Positions 41,867 to 50,886 of a stretch of DNA of 64,000 bases are shown here, piece by piece. This DNA is from Pseudomonas botevensis (lineage in GTDB: Bacteria; Pseudomonadota; Gammaproteobacteria; Pseudomonadales; Pseudomonadaceae), in contig NZ_JAHTKI010000019.1 in assembly GCF_019145475.1 (NCBI RefSeq), positions 31,195 through 95,194 of the forward strand, in the 5' to 3' direction. The notes under the pieces are model-generated. The model had not been told where the DNA came from. It saw nothing but the letters and a program-made list of their open reading frames with translations, and ran no database searches. Position 1 is the stretch's first letter; every line of letters begins with the position of its first letter. The position numbers and the translations under genes are program-made.

Positions 41867-43300
41867 ATGGAAAAACACTCCCACAGTGCCGATGCACATC
41901 AGGACATCGACGCCCCGAATAACGGGCATCTTCAGCGCACGCTGGAGAATCGCCATATCCAGTTGATCGCCATTGGCGGTGCGATCGGCACCGGGCTGTT
42001 CATGGGCTCCGGGAAAGTCATCGCCCTGGCCGGCACTTCAATCGTGCTGGTCTACGCGATCCTCGGATTCTTCCTGTTCTTCGTCATGCGGGCCATGGGC
42101 GAGCTGCTGCTGTCCAACCTTCAGTTCAAGTCTTTCGCCGACATCGTCGCGACTTACCTGGGGCCGCGCGCCGGGTTCGTACTCAGTTGGTCGTACTGGC
42201 TGAGCTGGAGCGTCGCAGTGGTCGGCGATGTGGTCGTGGTGGCGGGGTTCTTCCAGTACTGGTTCCCGGACGTACCGGCCTGGATGCCCGCCATCTTCAG
42301 CATGTTCCTGCTGCTGGGGCTGAACATGCTCGCGGTGCGGATTTTCGGTGAGGTCGAGTTCTGGTTCGCGATCATCAAGATCGTGGCGATTGTGCTGCTG
42401 ATCGTGACCGCGCTGATCATGATCGCGACGTCCTTCACCTCGCCGAACGGCACGGTGGCTTCGTTCTCGCACATGATCGAGGCGGGATCGATCTTCCCCC
42501 ACGGCCTCAGCGGCTTCTTCGCCGGCTTCCAGATCGCGGTTTTTTCCTTCGCCGGCACCGAACTGATCGGCACCACCGCCGCCGAGGCCAAGAACCCGCA
42601 CCGCACCCTTCCGAAAGCCATCAACACCATTCCGGCGCGCATTCTGCTGTTCTACATCCTCGCGCTGGTCTGCATCATCAGCGTGGTGTCGTGGGCGGAC
42701 GTGCCGGCCAACCGCAGCCCCTTCGTCGAGCTGTTCCTGCTCGCGGGTTTTCCGGCCGCTGCCGGCATGATCAACTTCGTCGTCCTCACCTCCGCCGCGT
42801 CGTCCGCCAACAGCGGCGTGTACTCCGGGTGCCGGATGCTGTTCGGCCTGGCCGAGCGAAATCTGGCGCCGGCGATCTTCGGCAAGTTGTCATCGCTGAG
42901 CGTGCCGGTCTACAGCCTGTTGTTCTCGGGTCTGTGCATGCTGGCGGGCGTGACCCTGCTGTTCGTGATGCCCGAAGTGATGACGGTCTTCACGCTGATA
43001 TCGACCATCTCGGCCATCCTGGTCATCTTCACCTGGTCGATGATTCTGGCGTCCTACATCGCCTACCGGAAAAAAGCCCCTGCCGCGCACCAGAAGTCCG
43101 CTTTCAAATCGCCTGGCGGTGTGCCGATGGCGGCCATCACCCTGGTCTTTCTGCTGTTCGTGCTGTGCCTGCTCGCACTCAGGGAGGACACCCGGCTGGC
43201 GCTCTACTTCATGCCGCTGTGGTTCATTTTCCTGCTGTTCGCCTATGGCCGCAGCAAGGCGTCGCCGTCCGTTGCCGCCCACATTCCTTCCGGAAACTAA
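41867..43300 (+). CDS. APC-family amino acid permease (CycA/GabP-like)
   Basis: The 477-residue transporter has twelve spans and the amino acid transporter signature: HLQRTLENRHIQLIAIGGAIGTGLFMGSGKVI at the first span, and FSFAGTELIGTTAAEAKNPHRTLPKAINTIPARILLFY around the sixth. It is most like the E. coli CycA/AnsP/ProY group. AAGAGG lies 6 bp before ATG 41867. Because ornithine cyclodeaminase follows 12 bp later, ornithine or a related basic or cyclic amino acid is a plausible substrate; that is inference. Confidence 0.9.
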   Translation: MEKHSHSADAHQDIDAPNNGHLQRTLENRHIQLIAIGGAIGTGLFMGSGKVIALAGTSIVLVYAILGFFLFFVMRAMGELLLSNLQFKSFADIVATYLGPRAGFVLSWSYWLSWSVAVVGDVVVVAGFFQYWFPDVPAWMPAIFSMFLLLGLNMLAVRIFGEVEFWFAIIKIVAIVLLIVTALIMIATSFTSPNGTVASFSHMIEAGSIFPHGLSGFFAGFQIAVFSFAGTELIGTTAAEAKNPHRTLPKAINTIPARILLFYILALVCIISVVSWADVPANRSPFVELFLLAGFPAAAGMINFVVLTSAASSANSGVYSGCRMLFGLAERNLAPAIFGKLSSLSVPVYSLLFSGLCMLAGVTLLFVMPEVMTVFTLISTISAILVIFTWSMILASYIAYRKKAPAAHQKSAFKSPGGVPMAAITLVFLLFVLCLLALREDTRLALYFMPLWFIFLLFAYGRSKASPSVAAHIPSGN

Positions 43301-43312
43301 TGGAGATTACCC

Positions 43313-44377
43313 ATGACCCGTTTTGTAGACGTCCCGACCATGTCCCGACTGGTGGGGGACATCGGTATCGCGCGATTCATCGGCGATCTTGCCGACGCGA
43401 TCCGCGATGACTTCAAGCGTTGGCCCGATTTCGACAAGTCGGCACGGGTGGCAAACCACTCCGACATCGGCGTCATCGAGCTGATGCCGGTCTCCAACGC
43501 CAAACGCTATGCCTTCAAATACGTCAACGGCCACCCGAGCAACACCCTTCGCGGGCTGTACACGGTGATGGCGTTCGGCGTTCTGGCTGACGTCGAGAGC
43601 GGCTATCCCCTGCTGCTCTCCGAGCTGACCGTCGCCACGGCATTGCGAACCTGCGCCACTTCGCTGATGGCGGCGCGTGCGCTGGCCCGGCCGAACGCTC
43701 GGCGCATGGCGCTCATCGGCAATGGCGCGCAAAGCGAATTCCAGGCACTGGCGTTTCACTTCCATCTGGGCATCGAAGAAATTGTGGTCTACGACGTGGA
43801 CCCGCATGCCACGGAAAAGCTCATGCGCAATCTGACCGACTGTCCATCGCTGAAAGTAATCCGCGCATCGTCCACCGCCGAAGCCGTGCGAGGCGCCGAT
43901 ATCGTCACCACCGTCACGGCAGACAAGGCTTACGCGACCATCATCACGCCCGACATGCTTGAACCCGGCATGCACATCAACGGTGTCGGCGGCGACTGCC
44001 CGGGCAAAACCGAACTGCACGCCGATGTGCTGAAGGCCGGCACGGTGTTCGTTGAATACGAGCCGCAGACCCGGATCGAAGGCGATATCCAGCAGATGCC
44101 GTCGGACTTCCCGGTGGTCGATCTGTGGCGGGTACTGGCGGGCCAGGTCGAGGGCCGCGTGAGCGACGAACAGGTGACCATTTTTGATTCGGTGGGCTTT
44201 GCGCTGGAGGACTATTCGGTCTTGCGCTACATCAACGAACAGGCCGAAGCGCGCAATCTGGGCATCGGCATCGAGCTGGTGCCATGGGGTGAAAGCAGCG
44301 ATGACAACGACCCCAAAGACCTCTTCCGCTACACCCGCTCCGGCAAAGCCCGCAGACCGGTACGGCGCATCGCCTGA
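43313..44377 (+). CDS. Ornithine cyclodeaminase
   Basis: The 354-residue NAD-dependent enzyme belongs to the OCD/mu-crystallin family and would convert ornithine to proline and ammonia. Visible family strings are RVANHSDIGVIELMPVSNAKRYAFKYVNGHP with the substrate-binding Arg/Lys, TALRTCATSLMAARALARP, the NAD loop MALIGNGAQSEFQALAFHF, and GVGGDCPGKTELHADVL with the catalytic aspartate. It ends an Lrp-controlled cluster and is followed by a strong terminator. Full family length. Confidence 0.93.
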   Translation: MTRFVDVPTMSRLVGDIGIARFIGDLADAIRDDFKRWPDFDKSARVANHSDIGVIELMPVSNAKRYAFKYVNGHPSNTLRGLYTVMAFGVLADVESGYPLLLSELTVATALRTCATSLMAARALARPNARRMALIGNGAQSEFQALAFHFHLGIEEIVVYDVDPHATEKLMRNLTDCPSLKVIRASSTAEAVRGADIVTTVTADKAYATIITPDMLEPGMHINGVGGDCPGKTELHADVLKAGTVFVEYEPQTRIEGDIQQMPSDFPVVDLWRVLAGQVEGRVSDEQVTIFDSVGFALEDYSVLRYINEQAEARNLGIGIELVPWGESSDDNDPKDLFRYTRSGKARRPVRRIA

Positions 44378-44408
44378 AGGCAGGCTGACTTGACCTGGCA
44401 ACAACTTT

Positions 44409-44433
44409 GCCCGCCTGATGGCGGGCTTTTTTT
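44409..44433 (+). terminator. Strong terminator after ornithine cyclodeaminase
   Basis: GCCCGCC-TGAT-GGCGGGC is followed by seven T (44427-44433), a standard rho-independent terminator 31 bp past the stop codon. Confidence 0.92.
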
Positions 44434-44450
44434 CGCCACACAACACAAAC

Positions 44451-44470
44451 GCCTGCTTTTCAGGGCAGGC
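44451..44470 (-). terminator. Hairpin after the YcaC-like gene
   Basis: GCCTGC (44451-44456) and GCAGGC (44465-44470) form a short stem 20 bp past the minus-strand stop codon, followed on that strand by GTTTGTGTTGTG. It is a weak terminator. Confidence 0.5.
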
Positions 44471-44490
44471 CTTCGTGCATCCGCATCGGC

Positions 44491-45123
44491 TTATTTCTGT
44501 TGCGCGGTCAGCGCCGAGTAGCTGTTCATCAGGTTGCGGTAGTTCGGGATGCGCTGCGACAGCAGGTTGCCCAGGCCTTCGATGTCGTTGCGCCAGTCGC
44601 GGTGCAGCTCACAGGCCACCGAGAACCAGTTCATCATTTGTGCGCCGGCCTGGGTCATGCGGTTCCATGCGGCTTGCTGGACGGTGGTGTTGAAGGTGCC
44701 AGAGGCATCGGTCACCACGAACACGTCGAATCCTTCTGCCAGTGCCGACAGTGTCGGGAACGCGACGCAGACATCAGTCACCACACCGGCAATGATGATC
44801 TGCTTGCGACCGGTGGCCTTGATCGCCTTGACGAAGTCTTCGTTGTCCCAGGCGTTGATCTGGCCTGGACGGGCAATGTACGGCGCGTCGGGGAACATCT
44901 CTTTCAGTTCCGGGACCAGCGGGCCGTTCGGGCCTTGTTCGAAACTGGTGGTGAGGATGGTCGGCAACTCGAAGAACTTCGCCAGATCGGCCAGGGCCAG
45001 GACGTTGTTCTTGAACTCGTTCGGGGAGAAGTCCTGAACCAGGGAAATCAGACCGGTCTGGTGGTCGACCAGCAGAACTACGGCGTCGTCTTTGTTCAGG
45101 CGGTTGTAAGTTGGAGTGCTCAT
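44491..45123 (-). CDS. YcaC-like isochorismatase-family hydrolase
   Basis: The 210-residue protein has the cysteine hydrolase fold with the three expected catalytic residues: Asp in VVLLVDHQTGL (about residue 20), a Lys in the middle, and Cys in IIAGVVTDVCVAFPTLSALAEGFDVFVVTDASGTF (about residue 118). It matches the YcaC branch, whose substrate is unsettled, rather than true isochorismatases. It is transcribed alone between two terminators and has its own promoter upstream. Confidence 0.9.
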   Translation of the reverse strand: MSTPTYNRLNKDDAVVLLVDHQTGLISLVQDFSPNEFKNNVLALADLAKFFELPTILTTSFEQGPNGPLVPELKEMFPDAPYIARPGQINAWDNEDFVKAIKATGRKQIIIAGVVTDVCVAFPTLSALAEGFDVFVVTDASGTFNTTVQQAAWNRMTQAGAQMMNWFSVACELHRDWRNDIEGLGNLLSQRIPNYRNLMNSYSALTAQQK

Positions 45124-45277
45124 GTTTGAATCCCTTTTCAGTCGTTGGAGTTGTTGTTGCGTTCAAGATGGGCACAGATTACTGACACGTCTGAGCGGGA
45201 TAAATCGGCTGAAAAGCGTTTCACCGTCAACTAAAAAAGGACAATCAAGAATCCGCATCCAAGGCTTTCAGAGAGCG

Positions 45278-45322
45278 TTGCACTGGCTCTCACCGCGCAG
45301 GTAGTATTGAGAGAGATTCTCA
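45278..45322 (+). promoter_or_regulatory. Sigma-70 promoter with Fur box for the second ECF sigma gene
   Basis: TTGCAC (45278-45283), an 18-bp spacer and TAGTAT (45302-45307) are followed at once by TGAGAGAGATTCTCA (45308-45322), which matches the Fur core at 13 of 15 bases. The layout is the same as at 266-310, including the distance of the box from -10. Confidence 0.8.
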
Positions 45323-45344
45323 CTAACATCTGGAAAGCCCACCA

Positions 45345-45851
45345 GTGCAATATCCTCCGTCCAGCAAGCTGGGATTCTTCTTCAGCGATCATCACCGATG
45401 GCTGCTGCAGCACATCAATCGGGAGCTGCGCAATCACGCGGACGCCGAGGACACTGCCGCCGATACGTTTTGCCAATTGCTGGTCGCTCGCGTCGATCCG
45501 GACAGCATCGACCAACCCCGGGCTTACCTGTCGACCATTGCCCGCCGACTGATGTTTGACCGTTTTCGCCGACGCAAGCTGGAACTGGCCTACCTCGAAC
45601 GTTTGTCCGTTCTGCCCGAGGCCCTGGCCCCCTCCCCCGAAGAACAGCTGCAACTGATCGAAGCACTGGTGGCCATCGACCGGGCGCTCGACGGCTTGCC
45701 GATGATCGTCAAGGCCACCTTCCTCTACAGCCAGCTGGATGGTCTGAGCTACGTAGCCATCGCGCAGAAGCTGGAGCTTTCGGAACGCACCGTCAGTCGT
45801 TACATGAAACAGGCTTTGCGCCAGTGCCTGCTGTGCGAGGTGGCGCCATGA
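45345..45851 (+). CDS. ECF sigma factor, FecI type (second module)
   Basis: The 168-residue protein is a second iron-starvation sigma factor. Region 2 spans about 15-65 (DHHRWLLQHINRELRNHADAEDTAADTFCQLL, then IDQPRAYLSTIARRLMFDRFRRRKLE). Region 4 spans about 105-160 (LPMIVKATFLYSQLDGLSYVAIAQKLELSERTVSRYMKQALRQC). The start is GTG 45345 with GGAAAG 7 bp before it. It overlaps the FecR gene by 4 bp. The Fur box lies 22 bp upstream of the start codon. Confidence 0.92.
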   Translation: MQYPPSSKLGFFFSDHHRWLLQHINRELRNHADAEDTAADTFCQLLVARVDPDSIDQPRAYLSTIARRLMFDRFRRRKLELAYLERLSVLPEALAPSPEEQLQLIEALVAIDRALDGLPMIVKATFLYSQLDGLSYVAIAQKLELSERTVSRYMKQALRQCLLCEVAP

Positions 45852-46816
45852 GCAAGCCGCGCCTGGATCCCGTCAGCGAGCAAGCCATCGACTGGATGGT
45901 AAAGCTTCGCGCCGGCACGCCTGATCCCGCGCTGCAGGAGCGCTTCAACGCATGGTTGGCGATGGATCGTGCGCACAGCCAGGCCTGGGCGACCCTGCAG
46001 GATCGTCTCGGTGGCTCGTTCAACACGGTGCGCGCGCTGGATCGACGCTTGCCCGGCCAGGCCAGCGAGGCCCGGCAGGTGTTATTGCAACCGCAGGCTT
46101 CGCGCCGCGATGCCCTGCGCGTGATTGCCGGCCTCGGTCTGTTCGGCACCAGCCTGTGGCTCGGCGCAAAAAGTCAATTGGGTGAAGCGCTGCTGGCGGA
46201 CCTGCACACCGGGCGAGGTCAACGCCAGAGCTTCAATCTGGTCGACGGCAGCCGCCTGAGCCTGAACGCTGAAAGCGCGGTGGACCTGCTCTTCAACGAT
46301 ACGCAACGGGTGATCATCCTGCGGCGCGGCGAACTGGTGATCGACGTGGCGCCCGATTCCCGCCGACCACTGGTGGTGCGCACGGCTGAAGGCGAAATGC
46401 GCGCCCTGGGAACCCGTTTCCTCGTCACCCAAGTGCAGGACGCCAGCCGCCTGGTGGTGTTGCAGCACTCGGTCGAGGCACGCTTGTTCGACGGTACGAC
46501 GCAAATCATCCAGGAAGGTCAGGCGGCGGTGCTGTCCTCGCGCAGAATCACCCTCGCCAGCGGCGATGAACGTCGGCGCGCCGCCTGGCTGAACGGGCAG
46601 TTGAATGTGCTGGACGAGTCCCTTGAGCAAGTGGTCGACGCGCTTCGTCCTTACAGCCGTGGATTGGTGCGCGTGGCTCCCGAGGTTCGAGGCTTGCGCG
46701 TCCAGGGCGTATTCCCGCTTGACGATCCTCAGCGCACCCTGAGCGCCCTGGCCGAAACGTTGCCGATACGCGTGGATCGCTACAGCCCGTGGCTGACGCT
46801 GATTGGCAAAAAATAA
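45848..46816 (+). CDS. FecR-family regulator (second module)
   Basis: The 322-residue inner-membrane regulator is built like the one at 846. The sigma-binding segment is SEQAIDWMVKLRAGTPDPALQERFNAWLAMDRAHSQAW near the N-terminus. A single span lies near residues 88-105 (VIAGLGLFGTSLWLGA). The periplasmic FecR domain (LHTGRGQRQSFNLVDGSRLSLNAESAVDLLF) and a C-terminal receptor-contact domain follow. Its ATG overlaps the sigma gene stop (ATGA). It should relay receptor occupancy to the sigma factor. Confidence 0.92.
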   Translation: MSKPRLDPVSEQAIDWMVKLRAGTPDPALQERFNAWLAMDRAHSQAWATLQDRLGGSFNTVRALDRRLPGQASEARQVLLQPQASRRDALRVIAGLGLFGTSLWLGAKSQLGEALLADLHTGRGQRQSFNLVDGSRLSLNAESAVDLLFNDTQRVIILRRGELVIDVAPDSRRPLVVRTAEGEMRALGTRFLVTQVQDASRLVVLQHSVEARLFDGTTQIIQEGQAAVLSSRRITLASGDERRRAAWLNGQLNVLDESLEQVVDALRPYSRGLVRVAPEVRGLRVQGVFPLDDPQRTLSALAETLPIRVDRYSPWLTLIGKK

Positions 46817-46915
46817 CCCGGCGAAAGTTTTTTTGATAATCGATCTCGTTTGTGTCCGGTTTTCATTTCTCGTCGCACCTATCTCCTGACACTTTCACAA
46901 AAACAGGAGAATGTT

Positions 46916-49351
46916 GTGTTCAACACGTGGCCCCGTACCCTTCCCGCCGCCGTTGCCCTGGCGACCCTGGCAAGCGCCGCGCTGGCGCAAGACTTGAGCT
47001 TCAACCTGCCGGCCGGCCCGCTCGCCGGCACCCTTAATGCGATCGCCGGTCAGAGCGGGCAGATCATTTCGCTGGAGCCCTCGCTGGTGCAAGGCAAGCA
47101 GGCCCCTGCCGTGATTGGCCAGATGCCGGCCGAACAAGCCATGCAAAAGGCTCTGTCAGGCAGCGGTTTGCAGCTGCGCGTCACCGGGCAAGGCAACTTC
47201 AGCGTAGAGCCGGTCACCGACAGCAGCGCGGCCCTGCAACTGGGCGCCACCAACATTGTTGAACGCAGCCTCGGCGCCACCACCGAAGGTTCAGGCTCCT
47301 ACGCCGCGCGAGCAGTAACCATCGGCAAAGGCACTCACACACTCAAGGAAATCCCGCAGTCGGTCACCGTAATGACGCGCAAGCAAATGGATGACCAGGA
47401 CCTCACCGACCTCAAGGACGCCGCGAACAAGACCACCGGGCTGGTCGGCGTTCAGGGCGTCGGCAAAGGCATGATCCTGACCTCGCGTGGTTTTCAAATC
47501 GATGACTGGCAGTACGACGGCGTCCCCATCCCACGCAACACCTATGCGCTGGGCAACTGGGCGACGCAGGATCTGATCTTCTTCGATCGCATGGAAATCC
47601 TGCGCGGCGCATCCGGCCTGCTGCAGGGCACCGGCAGCCCTGGTGGCGCGATCAATCTGGTGCGCAAGCGCGGCCAGAACGCCCCGACCGTAACCGTGAC
47701 CGGCAAGGCCGGCTCCTGGGATCATTACGGCCTGCAACTGGATGCCGGCGGACCACTGAACACGAGCGCAACCGTGCGCGGTCGCTTCGTTGCCGACGAA
47801 GACCAGAGCCACTCGTTCATCGATTACGAGTGGAGCAAAACGCACTCGCTCTACGGCGCACTCGACTTCGATCTGCGCGACGACACAACGCTTGGCTTAG
47901 CCGTCAGCCAGTCCAATGCCGAGTCCCGGCCGATGATTCGCGGCTTGCCACGCTATGCCGATGGCCGCTCCCTGGATGTCCCGCGCTCGACCTATACCGG
48001 CGCGCGCTGGAACCATGCGGACATCGACGTCACCACCGTTTATACCGATCTGGAACACCGCTTCAACGACGATTGGGCGGCCAAGGTCGGCGCCGTGCGC
48101 ATGACTGAAACCAACAAGGCAAAAAACCAGCGCCTGCAAAGCATCGGCGACGCAATCGAAGCCGATGGCAGTGGTGTGCAATATGCCGACTTTGTGACGG
48201 ATTTCGATTCGACCAAGCTCGGTCTGGACATGAACCTCACCGGCCACTTCGAAGCGCTGTCCATGGAGCAGGAAGTCATGCTGGGCGGCAACTATTCCAG
48301 ATACACCTCTGACGACCGCTTCGCCCGCACCTTCAACGACAGCAGCGACACGATCTTCGGGATCGACCACGACCGTCCCGAAATCAGTTATGAAGGCTTG
48401 CTCAATACGCCGGGCGGCCGCGCCACACCGAGTAAATACGAGATTCGCCAAAAAGGCCTTTACGGCAGTTGGCGGGTCAAGCCGATCGAGCCGCTGACCC
48501 TGGTACTCGGCTCACGGGTCAGTTGGTATGACTACAGCTACAAATCGGCCACCCAGCAGGCCTTCAGCAATGTCGCCATCGCCGAGCCTGAAAGCACCGC
48601 TGACGAAAACGGCGAAGTCACGCCATACGCCGGCATCATCTATGACTTGAGCCGCGAATGGGCGGTTTATGCCAGCTACACCGATGTGTTTGAACCGCAA
48701 ACCGTGCGCGGTATCAACGGCTCCGTGCTCAAACCGGTGATCGGCAGCAACTACGAAGTCGGCCTCAAGGGCGAGTTGCTGGACGGCCGGGTCAACACCT
48801 CCCTGGCGGTGTTCCGTTATGACCAGAAGAACCGTGCCCTCAACGACTTGGCGTCAGGGTTCGCCTGCGATGGCTGGTACTGCTCGATTGCGGCCGGCAA
48901 GGTTCGCAGCCAGGGGATTGAAGCGGAGGTCAGTGGCGAAGTCCTGACAGGACTGCAATTGTTCGCCGGCTACACCTACAACACCACCAAATATCTCAAA
49001 GATCCGGAAAACGAAGGCAAAGTCTTCAGCACCTGGACGCCCAAGCACATGCTGCGGGTCTGGGGCGACTATCAGTTCAGCGGTGACTGGAACCGCGTCA
49101 GCACCGGCCTGGGCTTCACGACCCAAACTCATACCCTCGGCTACGAACATACCTTCGAAGTGCCGGGTTATACCGTATGGAGCGCCCGCCTCGGTTATCA
49201 ACTGACGAAAGAGATAGGGCTGGCACTCAACGCCAACAACCTGTTCGACAAGCACTATTACACGGCCGGATACAACCAGCTCAATGGCAACAACAACTAC
49301 GGCGATCCGCGCAATGTGATGTTCACCGTGAAATACACCCCGACGTTCTGA
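46916..49351 (+). CDS. TonB-dependent siderophore receptor with STN domain (second module)
   Basis: The 811-residue outer-membrane transducer has a signal peptide (TLPAAVALATLASAALAQ) and an STN domain (about 20-95; LSFNLPAGPLAGTLNAIAGQSGQIISLEPSL). A plug follows with KEIPQSVTVMTRKQMDDQDLTDLKDA, ILTSRGFQIDDWQYDGVP and MEILRGASGLLQGTGSPGGAINLVRKRG, then a barrel ending YTPTF. The plug is of the FhuE/ferric-pyoverdine/coprogen kind, so a hydroxamate-type ligand is plausible. The start is GTG 46916, with CAGGAG 6 bp upstream; a GTG 66 bp earlier would add a leader before the signal peptide. No periplasmic or ABC genes follow. Confidence 0.92.
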   Translation: MFNTWPRTLPAAVALATLASAALAQDLSFNLPAGPLAGTLNAIAGQSGQIISLEPSLVQGKQAPAVIGQMPAEQAMQKALSGSGLQLRVTGQGNFSVEPVTDSSAALQLGATNIVERSLGATTEGSGSYAARAVTIGKGTHTLKEIPQSVTVMTRKQMDDQDLTDLKDAANKTTGLVGVQGVGKGMILTSRGFQIDDWQYDGVPIPRNTYALGNWATQDLIFFDRMEILRGASGLLQGTGSPGGAINLVRKRGQNAPTVTVTGKAGSWDHYGLQLDAGGPLNTSATVRGRFVADEDQSHSFIDYEWSKTHSLYGALDFDLRDDTTLGLAVSQSNAESRPMIRGLPRYADGRSLDVPRSTYTGARWNHADIDVTTVYTDLEHRFNDDWAAKVGAVRMTETNKAKNQRLQSIGDAIEADGSGVQYADFVTDFDSTKLGLDMNLTGHFEALSMEQEVMLGGNYSRYTSDDRFARTFNDSSDTIFGIDHDRPEISYEGLLNTPGGRATPSKYEIRQKGLYGSWRVKPIEPLTLVLGSRVSWYDYSYKSATQQAFSNVAIAEPESTADENGEVTPYAGIIYDLSREWAVYASYTDVFEPQTVRGINGSVLKPVIGSNYEVGLKGELLDGRVNTSLAVFRYDQKNRALNDLASGFACDGWYCSIAAGKVRSQGIEAEVSGEVLTGLQLFAGYTYNTTKYLKDPENEGKVFSTWTPKHMLRVWGDYQFSGDWNRVSTGLGFTTQTHTLGYEHTFEVPGYTVWSARLGYQLTKEIGLALNANNLFDKHYYTAGYNQLNGNNNYGDPRNVMFTVKYTPTF

Positions 49352-49365
49352 GTACCGTTGGAACG

Positions 49366-49397
49366 ACAAAAGCCTGCTTTTCAAAGCAGGCTTTTGT
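49366..49397 (+). terminator. Strong terminator after the second receptor gene
   Basis: ACAAAAGCCTGCTT and AAGCAGGCTTTTGT form a perfect 14-bp stem around TTCA. The stem itself ends in T-rich sequence. It lies 15 bp past the receptor stop. Confidence 0.9.
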
Positions 49398-49472
49398 ATT
49401 TCAGCGGATGACTTCTATCACGCGCCGACACCGAGTAGCGCATGGCCTGGCTGTGGAGCATGAAGTCGGCAA

Positions 49473-49485
49473 GTCATCTGATGAC
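49473..49485. promoter_or_regulatory. 13-bp palindrome, possible operator for the lactonase gene
   Basis: GTCATC-T-GATGAC is a perfect palindrome 167 bp upstream of the lactonase start codon. Its size and form suit a dimeric GntR- or LysR-type regulator. No regulator gene is adjacent, and the rest of this 254-bp intergenic space holds nothing else I can name. Confidence 0.4.
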
Positions 49486-49651
49486 ATCAGAAAACCATCA
49501 ACAAAATTCCCCCTCACCCAACGGCGGTGCGTGCGGGAAAGCTCCGATTGGCTCCTGATTTAATACGGTTTGCCCCTGCAAAAAACCGTTGATGCCATTC
49601 AATTCAAGTCATAGGATGACTGACCACAATCATAAAAATAATGGATTACTC

Positions 49652-50785
49652 ATGAATAAAACTCTCCTGGTAGCCTGCGCCATTACATGCGGACTCAGCC
49701 TGCACGCGAATGCCGCCACGTTTGCCTACATCTCCAGCCCGGCCGACGGATTGATTTCCCAATATCAACTGGATGAAAGCAACGGCGCGTTGAGTCTGAT
49801 CAATCAGGTCAGCGCGGGTGATCAGGTCAATCCGATGGCGCTTTCGCCGGACGGCAAAGTGTTGTTCGCGGCGCTGCGGGTCAAGCCGTTTCAGGTCCAG
49901 AGCTTCAGCATCGATCCCGACACCGGACGTCTCACGCCACGGACCAAGGCACCTCTGGCCGAGAGCATGGCCTACCTGTCCACGGACAGACAGGGACGCT
50001 ATCTGCTCGCCGCTTCTTATGGCGCCGACTTGCTGAGCGTGCAGGCCATCGACAAGGCTGACACGCCGTCCACCGACATCCGCACCTACAAAACCGGTCT
50101 GCACGCACACTCGTTGCGTACCGACCCGAGCAATCGATTCGCCTACGCGGGTAACCTGGGTGCTGACCGGGTTCTGCAATACAGCCTGGACGCCAGCACG
50201 GGTACGCTCACGCCGATCGGCGAGGGTTATGTCAGTGTCCCGGCCAACACCGGGCCTCGGCATCTGGCCTTCTCCCCTGATGGCAAATTTCTGTATGTGG
50301 TCGGCGAAATGAGCGGCACGGTCAGCGCGTTTTCAATCAATGCCGACAGCGGTGCCCTGACCCCGATTGCCGTCGCCAACGGCATTCCCGAGCGTTTGAA
50401 ACTGGCCCATGGCGAAGTGCGCGACGCACGCAATAACGACTTGAAGGACGACCCTACCCCGCGTATCTGGGCGGCTGATCTGCGGATGTCGCCAGATGGA
50501 AAGTTGCTGTTCATGAGCGAACGCACCAGCAGCTCCGTCTCGGTGTTCGCGGTGGATACGGCCCACGGTAGCCTGAAGTTTCTCGACAACTACCCGGTTC
50601 AAGAGAAACAGCCCCGCAACATCGCCCTCTCCCCCAACGGCCACTGGTTGATTGTGACGGGCGAAAAAAGCGACAAGGTCGGCTCCTACGCGGTGGCCAG
50701 TAACGGTGCGTTGAAGCGAGTGGCCGAAGCGGCCTCGGGCAAAGGCGCGTTGTGGATCGAGGTCCTGCAAACCGGCGGGCAGTGA
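49652..50785 (+). CDS. Secreted seven-bladed beta-propeller lactonase (6-phosphogluconolactonase-like, YbhE family)
   Basis: The 377-residue protein has a signal peptide (KTLLVACAITCGLSLHANA). Repeated propeller blades follow with SPDGKVLF, TDRQGRYLLAASYG, DPSNRFAYAGNLGADRVLQYSLD, SPDGKFLYVVGEMSGTVSAFSI and SPNGHWLIVTGEKSDKVGSYAV. Export makes a role in sugar phosphate metabolism unlikely; it may hydrolyse an external or periplasmic aldonolactone. The ribosome site before ATG 49652 is weak. It stands alone between a terminator and a diguanylate cyclase gene; a hairpin at 50791-50809 follows. Confidence 0.83.
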   Translation: MNKTLLVACAITCGLSLHANAATFAYISSPADGLISQYQLDESNGALSLINQVSAGDQVNPMALSPDGKVLFAALRVKPFQVQSFSIDPDTGRLTPRTKAPLAESMAYLSTDRQGRYLLAASYGADLLSVQAIDKADTPSTDIRTYKTGLHAHSLRTDPSNRFAYAGNLGADRVLQYSLDASTGTLTPIGEGYVSVPANTGPRHLAFSPDGKFLYVVGEMSGTVSAFSINADSGALTPIAVANGIPERLKLAHGEVRDARNNDLKDDPTPRIWAADLRMSPDGKLLFMSERTSSSVSVFAVDTAHGSLKFLDNYPVQEKQPRNIALSPNGHWLIVTGEKSDKVGSYAVASNGALKRVAEAASGKGALWIEVLQTGGQ

Positions 50786-50790
50786 ATGGT

Positions 50791-50809
50791 GGCGACAGGA
50801 AAAGTCGCC
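50791..50809 (+). terminator. Short hairpin after the lactonase gene
   Basis: GGCGAC and GTCGCC pair around AGGAAAA, 5 bp past the stop codon. There is no T-run, so the terminator call is tentative. Confidence 0.5.
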
Positions 50810-50886
50810 TGTGTGCCCAATTCTGCGCACGCCTTGTCATAATCCTCTGACGCACTCGTTTTATCGCAGCGCCAGAGGAGACCTTG

